Shown piece after piece: positions 1 to 8,927 of a stretch of DNA of 64,000 nucleotides. The stretch spans positions 1,736,001 to 1,800,000 of the forward strand of contig DASYBM010000004.1 of assembly GCA_036500765.1 (NCBI GenBank). The letters are read 5' to 3'. The stretch's first letter is position 1, and the number at the start of each line of letters is the position of its first letter. Both the position numbers and the translations under genes were made by a program. Under the pieces are notes generated by a model. The model made no database searches, was not told where the DNA came from, and worked only from the letters and a program-made list of their open reading frames with translations. This DNA comes from Candidatus Sulfotelmatobacter sp. GTDB lineage: Bacteria > Acidobacteriota > Terriglobia > Terriglobales > Acidobacteriaceae.

Positions 1-2
1 CG

Positions 3-161
3 GACCCGGCGCATCCCCTGCCGCGGTTCAATCCTCCGCGCCGGGTGCCGCACGGCGTCACTCTGATCGGCCGCCTCTTCGAAGAAGGAACCATGGTCAA
101 CGCCGGCATGGCGCTGGAGCGCGCCTTTGGCGTGGTTGGAGAGCGACCGCCAGGATTCTGA
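3..161 (+). CDS. Amidase, C-terminal end (partial)
   Basis: The window opens inside a reading frame that runs to a TGA at 159-161 and gives 52 residues ending in ERPPGF. The segment HGVTLIGRLFEEGTMVNAGM followed by an ALERAFGV helix resembles the C-terminal end of amidase-signature hydrolases (GatA-like fold), where a conserved 'VGRPFDE-type' strand precedes the last helix. The catalytic Ser-Ser-Lys region lies upstream of the window, so activity and substrate cannot be judged. The family call rests on this short tail only. Confidence 0.55.
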   Translation, partial: DPAHPLPRFNPPRRVPHGVTLIGRLFEEGTMVNAGMALERAFGVVGERPPGF

Positions 162-271
162 TAGCCAAACGAAAATCACAAGGCACGCACAGTCGTAGTT
201 CCCACTCTTGCGCACAGAACGCGCAAGAATGGGGCGCCGTTTGTGTTGCTGATGTCTGCAATACAAGACGG

Positions 272-2839
272 CTACTTTAGCCCATCAACTACGTAAAGGT
301 CGGAGAGAAGTCTGCCGGTGGAGTAGGCGTAGGATTTTCCGTCGGCGCTGAATTTGATGACGGGGAGATTCATCACGCCCGCGGGATCGGCGGGAGCGAT
401 TTGCTGCAATAGTTCCCGTTTGCCGGTTGCGAGGTCGACACGACTGATCTGGCTCGGGATAGTCAGGGTGCGCAGGCGGAGGCTCGCGCCGTCGGGGAAA
501 AAGCCCATGATCCGTTCGTCGGGGTTGATGACGACGTCGATTTTTTGTGGCTCGCCGCCGGCAATGGGGTAGAGCCAGCGCTGGCGCTTGCCGTCGCTGG
601 CGAGAAGAGATTTGCCGTCGGGGGTGACTAGGCTGCCGCTAGTGCCTTCGGGCGTGAGCGGGCGGGGCGTTCCACCCTGAAGATCGAGCAAGTAGCTGCG
701 TGGGCCGTGACCGGGTTCGGCTGTGGTGTAGACGATGGATTTGCTGTCCGGCAGCCAGGCGAAGTAGTAGTGGTCGGTTTTGTCGTCAGTGAGTTGCCTG
801 GGTTCGCCGACGCCGGTAGGCAGGAGAGTTAACTTGGCTGGCGCTCCCACCGAGGAGATTACCCACTGGCCGTCGGGAGAAAGAGCGCCAAAGCCTCCAT
901 CGCCCAGCCGAACGGCCGGTGAGCCATCGGTCTTGCGCAGATAAAGACTGTAGTTGGCGCCCGCGGCTTCTCCGGTCTCGGAGAACAAGAGAGTCTTGCC
1001 GTCGGCGGACATGTCGAGGAGCAACGTCCAGTCAAACCAGGAGAGGCTGCGCTCCCGCGTCTCCCCCGGTGGTAGCGCAGAGAGCGAAAGGCGAGACTTG
1101 TCGGCGGTTAGGAGCACAAGACCGGTTCGACTGATGTCATGAATCGTCAGTCCGCCGGGCGAACGATAGATAAGGCGCTCTTTGCCGGCGAAGTCGAGAG
1201 CATAGATGGAGCGCGCGGCTCCGGCAGGCACGGCCGAGAACCAGACTTCCTTGCCGCTGGGTGCCCAGGCCAGACCCTCGACACTCGTGTAATAAGAAGA
1301 GCTGGCCTTGTGGTTTCCATGCACGTCAAGAATGACGACGCGGCCGTCGTCTCCGCCGGCAACGTGATCGGCGACCGCAAGGAAATCTCCGCCCGGAGAA
1401 AAGCGCACGTGGCTGACCCAGCCGTTGGGCTCATAGATCCTGGTGCCCGCGGGAAATTCCAGATACGAGAGGCGCGTCAACCCATTGCGAATCAGCGCGA
1501 GAGACTGTCCGTCCGGCGTCCAATCCGCCCAAAGAATATCGTCGAGCATTTCCCGCGGAGCGCCGCCGGCGAGAGGAACGCGCGCCAGCGTTCCAGCCTG
1601 GGCAAAGGGACCGGAAACCCCAGGATGCAGCGAGACGGCCATCTCGCCTTTGGACGAGATGGAAAGAATTTGCGCCGCCGGCAAGCCAAGGGAACGAGAG
1701 TCGGAGCTGTCGAAACGAGTGGAGAAAATTTCCTGCGGGCGGCCGTCCCAGGCGGCGCCGTAGATCACGGTCTGGCCGTCCGGCGCGAAGCGCGCGTCCC
1801 AAATAGTGCCATTGCGGAACGTGACTTCATGAAACGTTGGATTCGCGGGGCGCGCCCCGCCGCGACCCAGACGATAGACGCCCGCCCATGACGCCAGCAA
1901 AAGCAAGACCGCCACAGATGGAATCAGCCAGCGACCAGCTGGTTTTTCTTCCGGCAGAGCCCGCACGCCGCCCCGGCCGGTAGTCGAGATATCGGTCAGA
2001 GCTTCCAGATTGAAAGCCACATCGCGCGCCGATTGAAAACGCTCCGCAGGATTTTTTTCGAGGCAATGACGGACGATCCGTTCCAGCGCCGGCGAAACAT
2101 TGCGGTTGGTCTCGGAAAGTTCCGGCGGATCCTCTTTGAGAATGGCGCTCATGGTATCGACGGAAGAATCGCCGTGGAATGCCCGCTTGCCGGAGAGCAT
2201 TTCATACAGCACCGCGCCAAAAGAGAAAATGTCGGAGCGCGCATCGGTGGGCTTGCCGCGCACCTGCTCGGGCGACATGTACCCGGCAGTGCCCATCACG
2301 GTTCCGGCTTCGGTGCCGACCTGCTGCGTAGGCGCGTTGCCGGAGAGATCTTCCTCCGGGCGAGTGAGCTTGGCCAGGCCGAAGTCGAGAATTTTTACCC
2401 GCCCGTCGCCGGTGATGAAAATGTTCTCCGGCTTCAGATCGCGATGGACGATTCCTTTATCGTGAGCGGCGGCCAGGCCGCTGGCGATGTGCACCGCGTA
2501 GTCGATCGCTTTGCGCGAGGGCAGCGCACCGTTGCGCAGACGGTCGCGAAGAGTCTCGCCTTCCAGAAGTTCGGAAACAACGTAGGGCGCATCGCGGTCC
2601 TCGCCAATATCGAAAATAGAAAGAATGTTGGGATGATTCAGCGCGGCCGCTGCACGCGATTCCTGCGCGAATCGTTGCAGACGTTCGGGATCGCGGGAGA
2701 AAGATGCGGGCAGAATCTTAATCGCGACTTCGCGATTCAGGCGTGCGTCGCGGGCACGGTACACCTCTCCCATGCCGCCCGCTCCCAGCGGCGATTGAAT
2801 CTCATAAGGGCCAAGCTTCGTGCCAGCGGTCAGGGGCAT
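272..2839 (-). CDS. Serine/threonine protein kinase with C-terminal PD40/WD40-like propeller
   Basis: An 855-residue PknB-type kinase. The kinase domain spans about residues 11-280: glycine loop GAGGMGEVY (19-27), ATP-binding Lys41, catalytic loop HRDLKPEN (132-139), DFG (152-154) and an SPE in place of APE (189-191). One membrane segment follows (about 304-322, [19 protein letters not shown]). The remaining ~530 residues carry repeated TolB/PD40-style blades (for example [34 protein letters not shown]) that would lie outside the cytoplasm. This architecture is expanded in Acidobacteriota and is thought to couple an extracytoplasmic sensor to cytoplasmic phosphorylation; the ligand is unknown. 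The start ATG at 2839 begins directly before the kinase fold. It stands alone, divergent from the remnant at 2890. Confidence 0.93.
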   Translation of the reverse strand: MPLTAGTKLGPYEIQSPLGAGGMGEVYRARDARLNREVAIKILPASFSRDPERLQRFAQESRAAAALNHPNILSIFDIGEDRDAPYVVSELLEGETLRDRLRNGALPSRKAIDYAVHIASGLAAAHDKGIVHRDLKPENIFITGDGRVKILDFGLAKLTRPEEDLSGNAPTQQVGTEAGTVMGTAGYMSPEQVRGKPTDARSDIFSFGAVLYEMLSGKRAFHGDSSVDTMSAILKEDPPELSETNRNVSPALERIVRHCLEKNPAERFQSARDVAFNLEALTDISTTGRGGVRALPEEKPAGRWLIPSVAVLLLLASWAGVYRLGRGGARPANPTFHEVTFRNGTIWDARFAPDGQTVIYGAAWDGRPQEIFSTRFDSSDSRSLGLPAAQILSISSKGEMAVSLHPGVSGPFAQAGTLARVPLAGGAPREMLDDILWADWTPDGQSLALIRNGLTRLSYLEFPAGTRIYEPNGWVSHVRFSPGGDFLAVADHVAGGDDGRVVILDVHGNHKASSSYYTSVEGLAWAPSGKEVWFSAVPAGAARSIYALDFAGKERLIYRSPGGLTIHDISRTGLVLLTADKSRLSLSALPPGETRERSLSWFDWTLLLDMSADGKTLLFSETGEAAGANYSLYLRKTDGSPAVRLGDGGFGALSPDGQWVISSVGAPAKLTLLPTGVGEPRQLTDDKTDHYYFAWLPDSKSIVYTTAEPGHGPRSYLLDLQGGTPRPLTPEGTSGSLVTPDGKSLLASDGKRQRWLYPIAGGEPQKIDVVINPDERIMGFFPDGASLRLRTLTIPSQISRVDLATGKRELLQQIAPADPAGVMNLPVIKFSADGKSYAYSTGRLLSDLYVVDGLK

Positions 2840-2889
2840 GGGTGAGAGATTATAACCCGAGGACTTTTCTGAGGCATCAGCACGACAAA

Positions 2890-3003
2890 AGCTGCCCCCA
2901 ACCTTGCGATGCGGCCGGAAACTTCTTCGGCACGGCGTTCAACGGTGGCCAGATCGGCCTATGCCCGGCCGGGTGCGGCGTCGTGTACGAGATCCAGCCT
3001 TAG
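2890..3003 (+). pseudogene. Orphan C-terminal end of a GloVer-type tandem-repeat secreted protein
   Basis: A 37-codon open stretch ends at TAG 3001-3003 and reads AGNFFGTAFNGG then CGVVYEIQP. This matches the repeat unit and final strand of 'choice-of-anchor tandem repeat GloVer-containing' proteins, in which G-N-x-[FY]-G-T and CG-[TV]-V-[FY]-[KE]-I repeat many times. Only about one repeat is present; upstream the frame runs into the kinase promoter region with no start or signal peptide. Read as a truncated gene remnant. The rest of 2840-3142 shows nothing else recognisable. Confidence 0.5.
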
Positions 3004-3142
3004 CTTCAAAAACATACAACCGCGCCAGGAAGGGACGGAACCGACCGCCCGTTTGAGCTGTAAGCGCTGTCAGGCACAGCAGCAGGGATGTGGCCACGCC
3101 TTTAGCTCTGCTTTCATTCGTAGGCCTTGTGGCTGGGCCGGC

Positions 3143-4066
3143 TTATTTGACTGGGATCGCCTCGAAGGTTTTGCCGAACCCAGTGGAGGGATACCAAACG
3201 CCCACCAAGTCGCCGCGGTCATTGATGCCGGTTACACCGGACCCATTCGGTGAATCGGGCCGATCAATTTGGGTGAAGGTACCATTGGAGTACGTGAAGC
3301 CGTGAGCCGCACCGCTGGTCGAGGTGAAAAAACCGGCCACGACACCAAGATTGTTGATCGCCGTGGCTTCCGTATAGTTCGATCCGGGAAAATCGATGTT
3401 GGTGAATGTGCCGCTTTGGTAAAGGAAAGCATGCGGCCCGGTGTTGTTTATGATGTAGTCTCCCACCACTGCGCCCGAATTATTGATGGCAAAAGCGCTG
3501 GTATCTTGCGCTCCCGGGTAATTCAAAGTAGTAAACACTCCGTTCGTGTCTATGAAACCGTCGGAGGCGGGACTGAATGCGCCTTGCGGACAAACTACAG
3601 CGTTAGGGCAATAGCCGCCCACGATTGTGCCCAAGTCGTTGATGCCGAATGCGGTTGTCGCCGCACCCGCTAGCGGGAAAGTAATCGTTTGTATCTTTCT
3701 CGTTTTGAAGTTATACGTATACCCAACTTCGCCGACCTCGGGGTTGCACCCGCCACTGGCCGAGCAATATCCTCCGACCGCTATCCCGTTTTTGTTGATA
3801 CCGGAGAGATAAGAGGTGGAGGTGCCCGGCGGTGCCGCATCAAGGAAGGCTGAACCAGTCTGGATATACGGATGGTTAACGAATGGCGTCACGTAGTAGC
3901 CGACGATATGAGCGAAACTTATGGCGAGGGGAACTGTATACGTAGCCCCCGGGTAGTTTCCGGCTGGAGCAAATTTGTAGTGCAGGCCTGTTTGAGCTGT
4001 CAGCGCTGTCAGACACAATAATACCAAGGCGAACAGGTAGTTCATCTTAGGCTTGTTACTCTTCAT
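3143..4066 (-). CDS. Secreted HAF-repeat protein
   Basis: A 307-residue exported protein. The N-terminus (MKSNKPKMNYLFALVLLCL, cleavage after about ALTAQ) is a Sec signal peptide. The body holds about five ~45-residue units of the HAF type: a 'GIN..G.iVG.y' strand (GINKNGIAVGGY, GINDLGTIVGGY, AINNSGAVVGDY, AINNLGVVAGFF, GINDRGDLVGVW) followed by a 'HgF.y.nGtFt.id.Pg' strand. HAF repeats are a described extracellular repeat family abundant in Acidobacteriota; no enzymatic role is known and a beta-propeller-like fold is presumed. An internal Met8 is an alternative start. Its neighbours on both sides are broken propeller-type genes. Confidence 0.8.
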   Translation of the reverse strand: MKSNKPKMNYLFALVLLCLTALTAQTGLHYKFAPAGNYPGATYTVPLAISFAHIVGYYVTPFVNHPYIQTGSAFLDAAPPGTSTSYLSGINKNGIAVGGYCSASGGCNPEVGEVGYTYNFKTRKIQTITFPLAGAATTAFGINDLGTIVGGYCPNAVVCPQGAFSPASDGFIDTNGVFTTLNYPGAQDTSAFAINNSGAVVGDYIINNTGPHAFLYQSGTFTNIDFPGSNYTEATAINNLGVVAGFFTSTSGAAHGFTYSNGTFTQIDRPDSPNGSGVTGINDRGDLVGVWYPSTGFGKTFEAIPVK

Positions 4067-4087
4067 AGGTCACCCACCCATTTCGAA

Positions 4088-4414
4088 TTAGTGCCACGCA
4101 ACCACCCTCCCGAGGCAACTCCCGGCGCTGCAGGTGGCATTCGGCTTCTGGCCGCCGACGTATACGCATCCGTTGATCACCGTCGGTACCATAAATTTAG
4201 TCGCGTAGGGGCCGTTCAATGAGTCGGACCAAAGCTGGGGGAACTGACCAAGGTGGTTGGGCAGCGCTGAGTACGCGTACAGTTTTGCCGTTCCACTCCC
4301 GTTTGCGCTTGTGACCAGAACCCACAGGACGGCGTCCGTGTTAAGACCCCCGGTCCCCGAATTCCAACTGATTACAGGCGACGACCCTGGATACCTTGCG
4401 AGCGAGCCGCTGTC
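4088..4414 (-). pseudogene. Orphan C-terminal end of a PQQ-like beta-propeller protein
   Basis: The minus strand is open for 108 codons ending at TAA (4088-4090). It includes GGLNTDAVLWVLV, GTAKLYAYSA, KFMVPTVINGCVYVGGQ and LGRVVAWH, which are the blade strands of PQQ-binding-like repeats ('W...L.AydA', 'F..P.V..G.VYvg'). Upstream the frame degrades (low-complexity text, then TAA near 4522) with no start codon, signal peptide or earlier blades. It is therefore a truncated 3' end, probably left by recombination or deletion. The remainder of 4067-4560 holds no other gene. Confidence 0.55.
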
Positions 4415-4589
4415 AATGATGAAAAATTTTGCTACATCTCGGAAAAATGCTTGCGTTGGAACTACCTCGGAACCGCGCCGGTGGCCGGAGCGCGAGTGCT
4501 TTGTCTGCTGCGAAGTCTGCGCTAGAGATTAGAGGACGGACCGGCCAACGTCCCTTTGACTTTTTTTCGACTCAGAAGCAAAAAACTTC

Positions 4590-4627
4590 TTGACATGTTA
4601 TGTAGTGTTATAGTTAAGTATAACACT
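4590..4627 (+). promoter_or_regulatory. Promoter with 9-bp perfect palindromic operator (candidate YtrA/GntR site)
   Basis: TTGACA at 4590-4595 is followed by AGTGTTATA (4604-4612), a GTTAAG centre, and TATAACACT (4619-4627): a perfect 9-bp inverted repeat with 6-bp spacer. It overlaps where the -10 region should be, although no consensus -10 stands at 16-18 bp from TTGACA. A GntR regulator of the YtrA class is encoded 650 bp downstream, and such proteins bind palindromes of this size over their own promoters. Binding by that protein is inference. Confidence 0.6.
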
Positions 4628-4699
4628 GTGAAATCGAGCTCGTATCTGTTGATTGCTCACAGCGGCTGGCTCGAAAAACGAAGTCCTCAGGAGAAAACT

Positions 4700-5239
4700 A
4701 TGAAATTCCATCGTTTTATGCTTTCCGTCGTTCTGCTGTCGCTCTCGGCTGTGGCTTTTGCCCAGTCCGACGCGCAGAAATCTTTTGATGAACTCAAAAC
4801 TCTGGCGGGCAATTGGCAAGGCCCCGTGACCGCCGACCCGCCATCCCCAGAGATTCCAACCGGAACGCTCGCGAAGGCAACTCTTCGGGTCACCTCCCGT
4901 GGAAACTCAATTGTCCACGAGATGATGGACCCAACCATGCCGGACGATCCGACCAAGCATGACCATCCCGTTACGATGCTTTACCTGGATGGCGATCATC
5001 TGAATCTGGTCCACTATTGTGACGCCGGGAATCGGCCGCATATGGTGGCTCGCAAATCAGCCGACGGCAAGACGGTGGAATTCGATTTTGCCGATCTCTC
5101 CGGCGGCAACGACTACGGACATATGAATCACGCCGTCTTCACCATCATCGACGCCAATCACCATACCGAGGACTGGACCTATATGATGCCCGGAGACAAA
5201 CCCATGCACGCTCACATGGACCTGCAGCGGACAAAATGA
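4700..5239 (+). CDS. Small secreted protein of unknown function (lipocalin/DUF1579-like look)
   Basis: 179 residues from ATG 4700, chosen because an AGGAG lies 8-9 bp upstream and a clean signal peptide follows (MKFHRFMLSVVLLSLSAVAFA, cut before QSD). The mature part opens with FDELKTLAGNWQGPV, a motif typical of small beta-barrel proteins of the lipocalin/DUF1579 kind, and is rich in His near the C-terminus (DDPTKHDHPV, YGHMNHAVF, HHTEDW, MHAHM), which could suggest metal binding. It is the first gene behind the palindromic operator and precedes the GntR-ABC genes by 37 bp. It probably shares their transcript. Function unassigned. Confidence 0.75.
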   Translation: MKFHRFMLSVVLLSLSAVAFAQSDAQKSFDELKTLAGNWQGPVTADPPSPEIPTGTLAKATLRVTSRGNSIVHEMMDPTMPDDPTKHDHPVTMLYLDGDHLNLVHYCDAGNRPHMVARKSADGKTVEFDFADLSGGNDYGHMNHAVFTIIDANHHTEDWTYMMPGDKPMHAHMDLQRTK

Positions 5240-5276
5240 TGGGAGCGCAACTGTGCCGAGGATCTAGGAACCCTCA

Positions 5277-5645
5277 ATGGATCATGAGTGGAATGACAGT
5301 CAACCGATTTACCGCCAACTTCGCGACCGCGTGGTCGCGATGATACTCGACGGCGTCCTGAAGGAGGGCGATCCGTTGCCTTCGGTGCGCACCGTCGCCG
5401 CCGAGTATCGGGTAAATCCGCTCACGGTCCTGAAGAGCTATCAGCAACTGGTGGACGAGCGTCTGGTCGAGAGCAGGCGCGGCCTCGGGATGTTCATCAA
5501 CGCGGGCGCACGGAGCATGCTAAAGCAAGGCGAGCGGCAGAAATTTCTGGCGGAAGAATGGCCCAGGATTCACGCCACCATTCAGCGCCTCGGCCTGACT
5601 CCGAAAGAATTGCTGGAGGCGGCAAAGGAGAAACCGAAGCCATGA
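5277..5645 (+). CDS. GntR-family transcriptional regulator, YtrA subfamily
   Basis: A 122-residue protein with the short YtrA layout: an N-terminal winged helix-turn-helix (about 8-76: PIYRQLRDRVVAMI, LPSVRTVAAEYRVNPLTV, then a wing with SRRGLGMFI) and only a ~40-residue C-terminal dimerisation helix region instead of a ligand-binding domain. YtrA-type repressors usually sit first in operons for ABC transporters and repress them. Here the stop codon overlaps the ATG of the ABC ATPase (ATGA at 5642-5645), so translation is coupled. The perfect palindrome at 4604-4627 is the natural target. Confidence 0.9.
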   Translation: MDHEWNDSQPIYRQLRDRVVAMILDGVLKEGDPLPSVRTVAAEYRVNPLTVLKSYQQLVDERLVESRRGLGMFINAGARSMLKQGERQKFLAEEWPRIHATIQRLGLTPKELLEAAKEKPKP

Positions 5646-6610
5646 CCGTGATCGAAACGGCAATGACCGAACCGGCAAAGATCGAACCGGCAGTGATCGA
5701 AGCCCGCGGTTTGCGCAAGTCCTTCGGCAGGACCATTGCGCTTGATGGGGTCGATTTGCATATAAGAGAAGGTCGCATCGTCGGCCTCATCGGACCGAAC
5801 GGCGCCGGCAAGACCACCGCCCTGAACGCGATTCTCGGCCTCACTCCTTATCAGGGAGAACTGAAGGTTCTGGGGCGCGATCCCTGGAACGAGCGCGAAC
5901 ATCTGATGCGCGATGTTTGTTTTATTTCCGATGTAGCTGTCCTTCCTCGCTGGATCAAGGTTTCGCAAACGCTGGACTACGTCGCCGGAGTTCACCCGCG
6001 CTTCGACCGCGCCAAGGCGGTAAGCTTCCTGGCCAAGACCAACATCCAGCGTCAGAAAAAAGTTCGGGAACTATCTAAAGGCATGGTCACGCAACTGCAT
6101 CTGGCTCTGGTCATGGCCATCGACGCCAGATTGCTGGTGCTTGACGAACCCACACTCGGCCTCGACATCCTCTACCGCAAACAGTTCTACGATTCGTTAT
6201 TGAACGATTATTTCGACGGCCGCCGCACCGTCGTCGTGACTACGCATCAAGTCGAAGAGGTCGAGCACGTCCTCACCGATCTCATGTTCATCGACCGCGG
6301 CCGCATCGTGTTCAATTGCAGCATGGAAGAGATCGAGTCGCGCTACGTGGAACTGGCGGCGAATCCTGAGCAGCTCGCAACCGCGCGCGCTCTCAAGCCG
6401 ATTCATGAGCGCCAGATAATCGGCCGCACCTTCCTGCTATTCGATCTAAGAGGAAATCAGATCGGCCGCAACCAACTCGCCGCGCTGGGTGAAGTCCGCA
6501 CGCCGAACATCACGGACCTGTTTGTCGCCGTGATGAGCGGTAATGCAAGCGCAACAGCAACCGCGAATCCGGGCGCAACTCCAAGTTCAAATAAAGGAGT
6601 CGTTGTATGA
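5642..6610 (+). CDS. ABC transporter ATP-binding protein
   Basis: 322 residues from the ATG overlapping the upstream stop. Walker A GPNGAGKTT (51-59), signature region ELSKGM, Walker B LLVLDEPTLGLD and the switch His in VTTHQVEEVEH are intact, so an active ATPase of the ABC-2 exporter type is expected. The ~110-residue C-terminal extension ends in an Ala/Thr/Ser-rich tail. The gene overlaps the permease start by ATGA (6607-6610). With GntR and permease it forms a YtrA-like exporter module. In Firmicutes related systems respond to cell-wall antibiotics, but the substrate here cannot be inferred. Confidence 0.92.
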   Translation: MTVIETAMTEPAKIEPAVIEARGLRKSFGRTIALDGVDLHIREGRIVGLIGPNGAGKTTALNAILGLTPYQGELKVLGRDPWNEREHLMRDVCFISDVAVLPRWIKVSQTLDYVAGVHPRFDRAKAVSFLAKTNIQRQKKVRELSKGMVTQLHLALVMAIDARLLVLDEPTLGLDILYRKQFYDSLLNDYFDGRRTVVVTTHQVEEVEHVLTDLMFIDRGRIVFNCSMEEIESRYVELAANPEQLATARALKPIHERQIIGRTFLLFDLRGNQIGRNQLAALGEVRTPNITDLFVAVMSGNASATATANPGATPSSNKGVVV

Positions 6611-7539
6611 CCAGTCCATCGAACGCCACACTCGAGTCGTTGGGCTCACCGCGGATCCCTACCCCGGCCTCATCCGCGCCGCATCCCTTCTACTGGTCGG
6701 TTCGACGCGAACTGTGGGAGAACCGTTCTCTATATATTGCGCCTCTGGCAGTCGCCGCCCTTATTCTCGTCGGCTTTTTGATCAGCATGGTTCATCTGCC
6801 CGAAAAGATGCGGGCCGCAATGGCCCTGAGCGACCACATGCAGCGGCAGGACATCATCGAGAAGCACTATAACGTCGCTGCCCTTCTGCTCATGGGGACC
6901 TTTCTCATCGTCGCTGTCTTTTACTGCCTCGACGCGTTGTATGGCGAACGTCGCGATCGCAGCATCCTGTTCTGGAAGTCGATGCCGGTTTCCGATCTCA
7001 CCGTCGTGCTCTCGAAGGCGAGCGTTCCACTCTTGCTTCTCCCGCTGCTCACCTGGGCGATCACTGTTGTCATCCAGGTGATCATGCTCCTCCTGAGCAC
7101 GGTAGCTCTGCTGACCAGCGGTCAGAGCGTCGCTGCGCTCTGGACACATTTGCCCTTAATCCGGATGTCTGTAATGCTGCTGTACCACCTGCTATTCATG
7201 CACGGCCTCTACTACGCGCCCTTCTATGGCTGGATGTTGTTGGTCTCAGCCTGGGCGCGTCGCGCTCCCTTACTGTGGGCGAGTCTGCCACTGCTCGCCA
7301 TCGGCTTCGTCGAAAAGATTGCCTTCAATACCTCGCATTTTGGCGCCATGCTTTTGGCCCGCTTCGTCGGCGGCCCCGCCGCAATTGATTACCCGGCGCA
7401 GAGCAGCGCCATGCAGAATATGACGCCATTTACCCTGGCCGAGTTCCTGCTGAGCCCTGGCCTTTGGATCGGATTAATCGTGGCCGCCGCATTCCTGGCA
7501 GGAGCGGTGCGCCTGCGCCGCTATCGCGATCCGATCTGA
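6607..7539 (+). CDS. ABC-2 type transporter permease
   Basis: 310 residues. After a ~35-residue cytoplasmic N-terminus there are about six hydrophobic segments (SLYIAPLAVAALILVGFL, LLLMGTFLIVAVFYCLDAL, VPLLLLPLLTWAITVVIQV, then segments near 190-230 and a last one GLWIGLIVAAAFLAGAV). The motif 'YGERRDRSILFWKSMPVSD' is the conserved cytoplasmic coupling segment of ABC-2 permeases that contacts the ATPase. Translation is coupled to the ATPase by an ATGA overlap. It is the last gene of the GntR-ABC unit. Confidence 0.88.
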   Translation: MTSPSNATLESLGSPRIPTPASSAPHPFYWSVRRELWENRSLYIAPLAVAALILVGFLISMVHLPEKMRAAMALSDHMQRQDIIEKHYNVAALLLMGTFLIVAVFYCLDALYGERRDRSILFWKSMPVSDLTVVLSKASVPLLLLPLLTWAITVVIQVIMLLLSTVALLTSGQSVAALWTHLPLIRMSVMLLYHLLFMHGLYYAPFYGWMLLVSAWARRAPLLWASLPLLAIGFVEKIAFNTSHFGAMLLARFVGGPAAIDYPAQSSAMQNMTPFTLAEFLLSPGLWIGLIVAAAFLAGAVRLRRYRDPI

Positions 7540-7581
7540 GGTCCGTAAATACCGGTCGGATTCGTTTCTAAGCATCACCAT

Positions 7582-7622
7582 GAAAAAGGCCGCTCCATCC
7601 TCGCGGCTTTTGCGAGGGTCGG
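7582..7622. repeat. Hairpin repeat (same family as 62103-62147)
   Basis: AAAAAGGC then CCATCCTCGC, a GGCTTTT loop and GCGAGGGTCGG form a ~10-bp stem. The same layout (A-run, GGC, CCATCCTTCGC/GCGAAGGGTGG stem) recurs at 62103-62147, so this is a dispersed element. A T-run follows the stem only on the minus strand, so it is not an orthodox terminator for the plus-strand ABC operon. Confidence 0.45.
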
Positions 7623-7648
7623 CGAGATGCGGCTCTGCGCCCGAGTTT

Positions 7649-7678
7649 TTGACTGAACCGAAAATCTCATGCTACAAA
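7649..7678 (+). promoter_or_regulatory. Candidate sigma-70-type promoter for the DUF4256 gene
   Basis: TTGACT (7649-7654) and TACAAA (7673-7678) are separated by 18 bp and lie 38 bp upstream of the ATG at 7716. The match is to the general consensus only. Confidence 0.35.
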
Positions 7679-7715
7679 CAGCATCGTACCCTGCCCTTGC
7701 AAGAGGAAGACAGAT

Positions 7716-8288
7716 ATGAAAGGCGCTAAGACAAAAAACGAGTTGTCCCCGCAACAACGCGAAGTACTACTCGGAACATTGCAAGCCCGCTTTGAGAAAA
7801 ACTTGAACCGCCATGAAGGTCTCGAGTGGGCCAAAGTAAAAGCCAGGCTGGAAGCGAATCCCAAAAAACTGTGGTCCCTCAGCGAAATGGAGAAAACTGG
7901 CGGCGAACCGGATCTGGTTGGTCACTATAAAACCACGGCCGAATACATCTTTTTTGATTGTTCTCCGGAAAGTCCGAAAGGCCGCAGAAGTTTTTGCTAT
8001 GACCGCGCAGCGTTGGATTCCCGCAAAGAAGCTAAACCGAAAAACAACGCGATGGACGCGGCAGCCGCCATGGGCATTGAGCTGTTGACCGAAGAACAAT
8101 ATCAAGAGCTACAGAAACTCGGAGCTTTTGACACCAAGACGTCGAGTTGGCTGCAAACTCCGCCCGCTATGAGAAAACTCGGCGGCGCCCTCTTCGGCGA
8201 TCGCCGCTTCGGCCGTGTCTTCCTCTATCACAATGGCGCAGAGTCCTACTATGCCGGCAGGGGGTTCCGTGGTTGGCTAAGAGTCTAA
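7716..8288 (+). CDS. DUF4256 family protein
   Basis: 190 residues from ATG 7716 with GAGGAAG as ribosome-binding site. The text GLEWAKVKARLEANPKKLWSL, then MEKTGGEPDLVG, FFDCSPESPKGRRSFCYDRAAL, the MGIELLTEEQYQELQ segment and the terminal FLYHNGAESYYAGRGFRGWL are the hallmark blocks of DUF4256, a cytoplasmic family of unknown function found across bacteria. Length is near the family norm and nothing looks missing. It sits with two other small, widely distributed genes (DHFR-like, DUF1801) on the same strand, a set often carried as accessory housekeeping genes. Confidence 0.85.
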   Translation: MKGAKTKNELSPQQREVLLGTLQARFEKNLNRHEGLEWAKVKARLEANPKKLWSLSEMEKTGGEPDLVGHYKTTAEYIFFDCSPESPKGRRSFCYDRAALDSRKEAKPKNNAMDAAAAMGIELLTEEQYQELQKLGAFDTKTSSWLQTPPAMRKLGGALFGDRRFGRVFLYHNGAESYYAGRGFRGWLRV

Positions 8289-8324
8289 GCTTGGAATTTC
8301 GAAGCTTTTCAGCGGGAGTCGCCA

Positions 8325-8873
8325 ATGAAATCAATCATAACCCTGCACGTAGTCTCCAGCCTGGATGGCTTTATCGCCAAGAAGGACAACACGATTTCGT
8401 GGATGGACAGTTCCGACGTCTATGAAAAAGGGGTTACGGATGAGGGCGCTGACGCTGCCCAATCTGAGGTCCTCCAGTCGATCGACTGCTATGTGCTGGG
8501 TTCTCGCACCTATGAGCACGCGCTCGAACTCGGCTGGCCCTACGGCGATACTCCGACGGTCGTGGTCACAAATCGAGAACTGCGATCCACAAGCACAAGG
8601 AAGACCGTCGAGTTCTACTCCGGCGATCTCAAAAGATTGGTCGATGAGATACTCGCGCCTAGATACAGAAACATCTGGCTGGTGGGAGGTGCCATCTTAG
8701 CCCAGAGTTTTCTTAAGCTGGGCCTGCTGGACGAAATCCGATTGATGATCGCGCCGGTCACCTTGGGTGACGGACTGCATCTATTCGGTGATTCCGCTAC
8801 CGAGCAGCAGTGGCATCTGAAAAACGTAATCGCGTACAAGAACGGCTATGTTGATTTATCGTACCGGCGCTAA
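8325..8873 (+). CDS. Dihydrofolate reductase-family / RibD C-terminal-like protein
   Basis: 182 residues. The N-terminus (IITLHVVSSLDGFIAKKDN) has the beta-alpha start and the SLDG(F/Y)IA motif of the RibD C-terminal domain/DHFR superfamily. Later, YVLGSRTYEHAL and NIWLVGGAILAQSFLKLGLLDEI match the NADPH-binding G-x-x-[TS]-[YF] and 'GGa.l...ll..gLvDEi' motifs. Proteins of this single-domain type are reductases of unknown substrate; the gene is not next to folate or riboflavin genes, so neither FolA nor RibD function should be assumed. The start ATG 8325 is preceded by AGCGGGAG. Confidence 0.88.
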   Translation: MKSIITLHVVSSLDGFIAKKDNTISWMDSSDVYEKGVTDEGADAAQSEVLQSIDCYVLGSRTYEHALELGWPYGDTPTVVVTNRELRSTSTRKTVEFYSGDLKRLVDEILAPRYRNIWLVGGAILAQSFLKLGLLDEIRLMIAPVTLGDGLHLFGDSATEQQWHLKNVIAYKNGYVDLSYRR

Positions 8874-8927
8874 TCTTACGGAGAATATGATCGAAGAGAA
8901 GACGATCGACAACAATCGGAGGAGAAC

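Noticed and set aside
1139..2845. Two long plus-strand frames (250 and 270 codons) opposite the kinase
   Set aside because: Shadows of the kinase/propeller gene.
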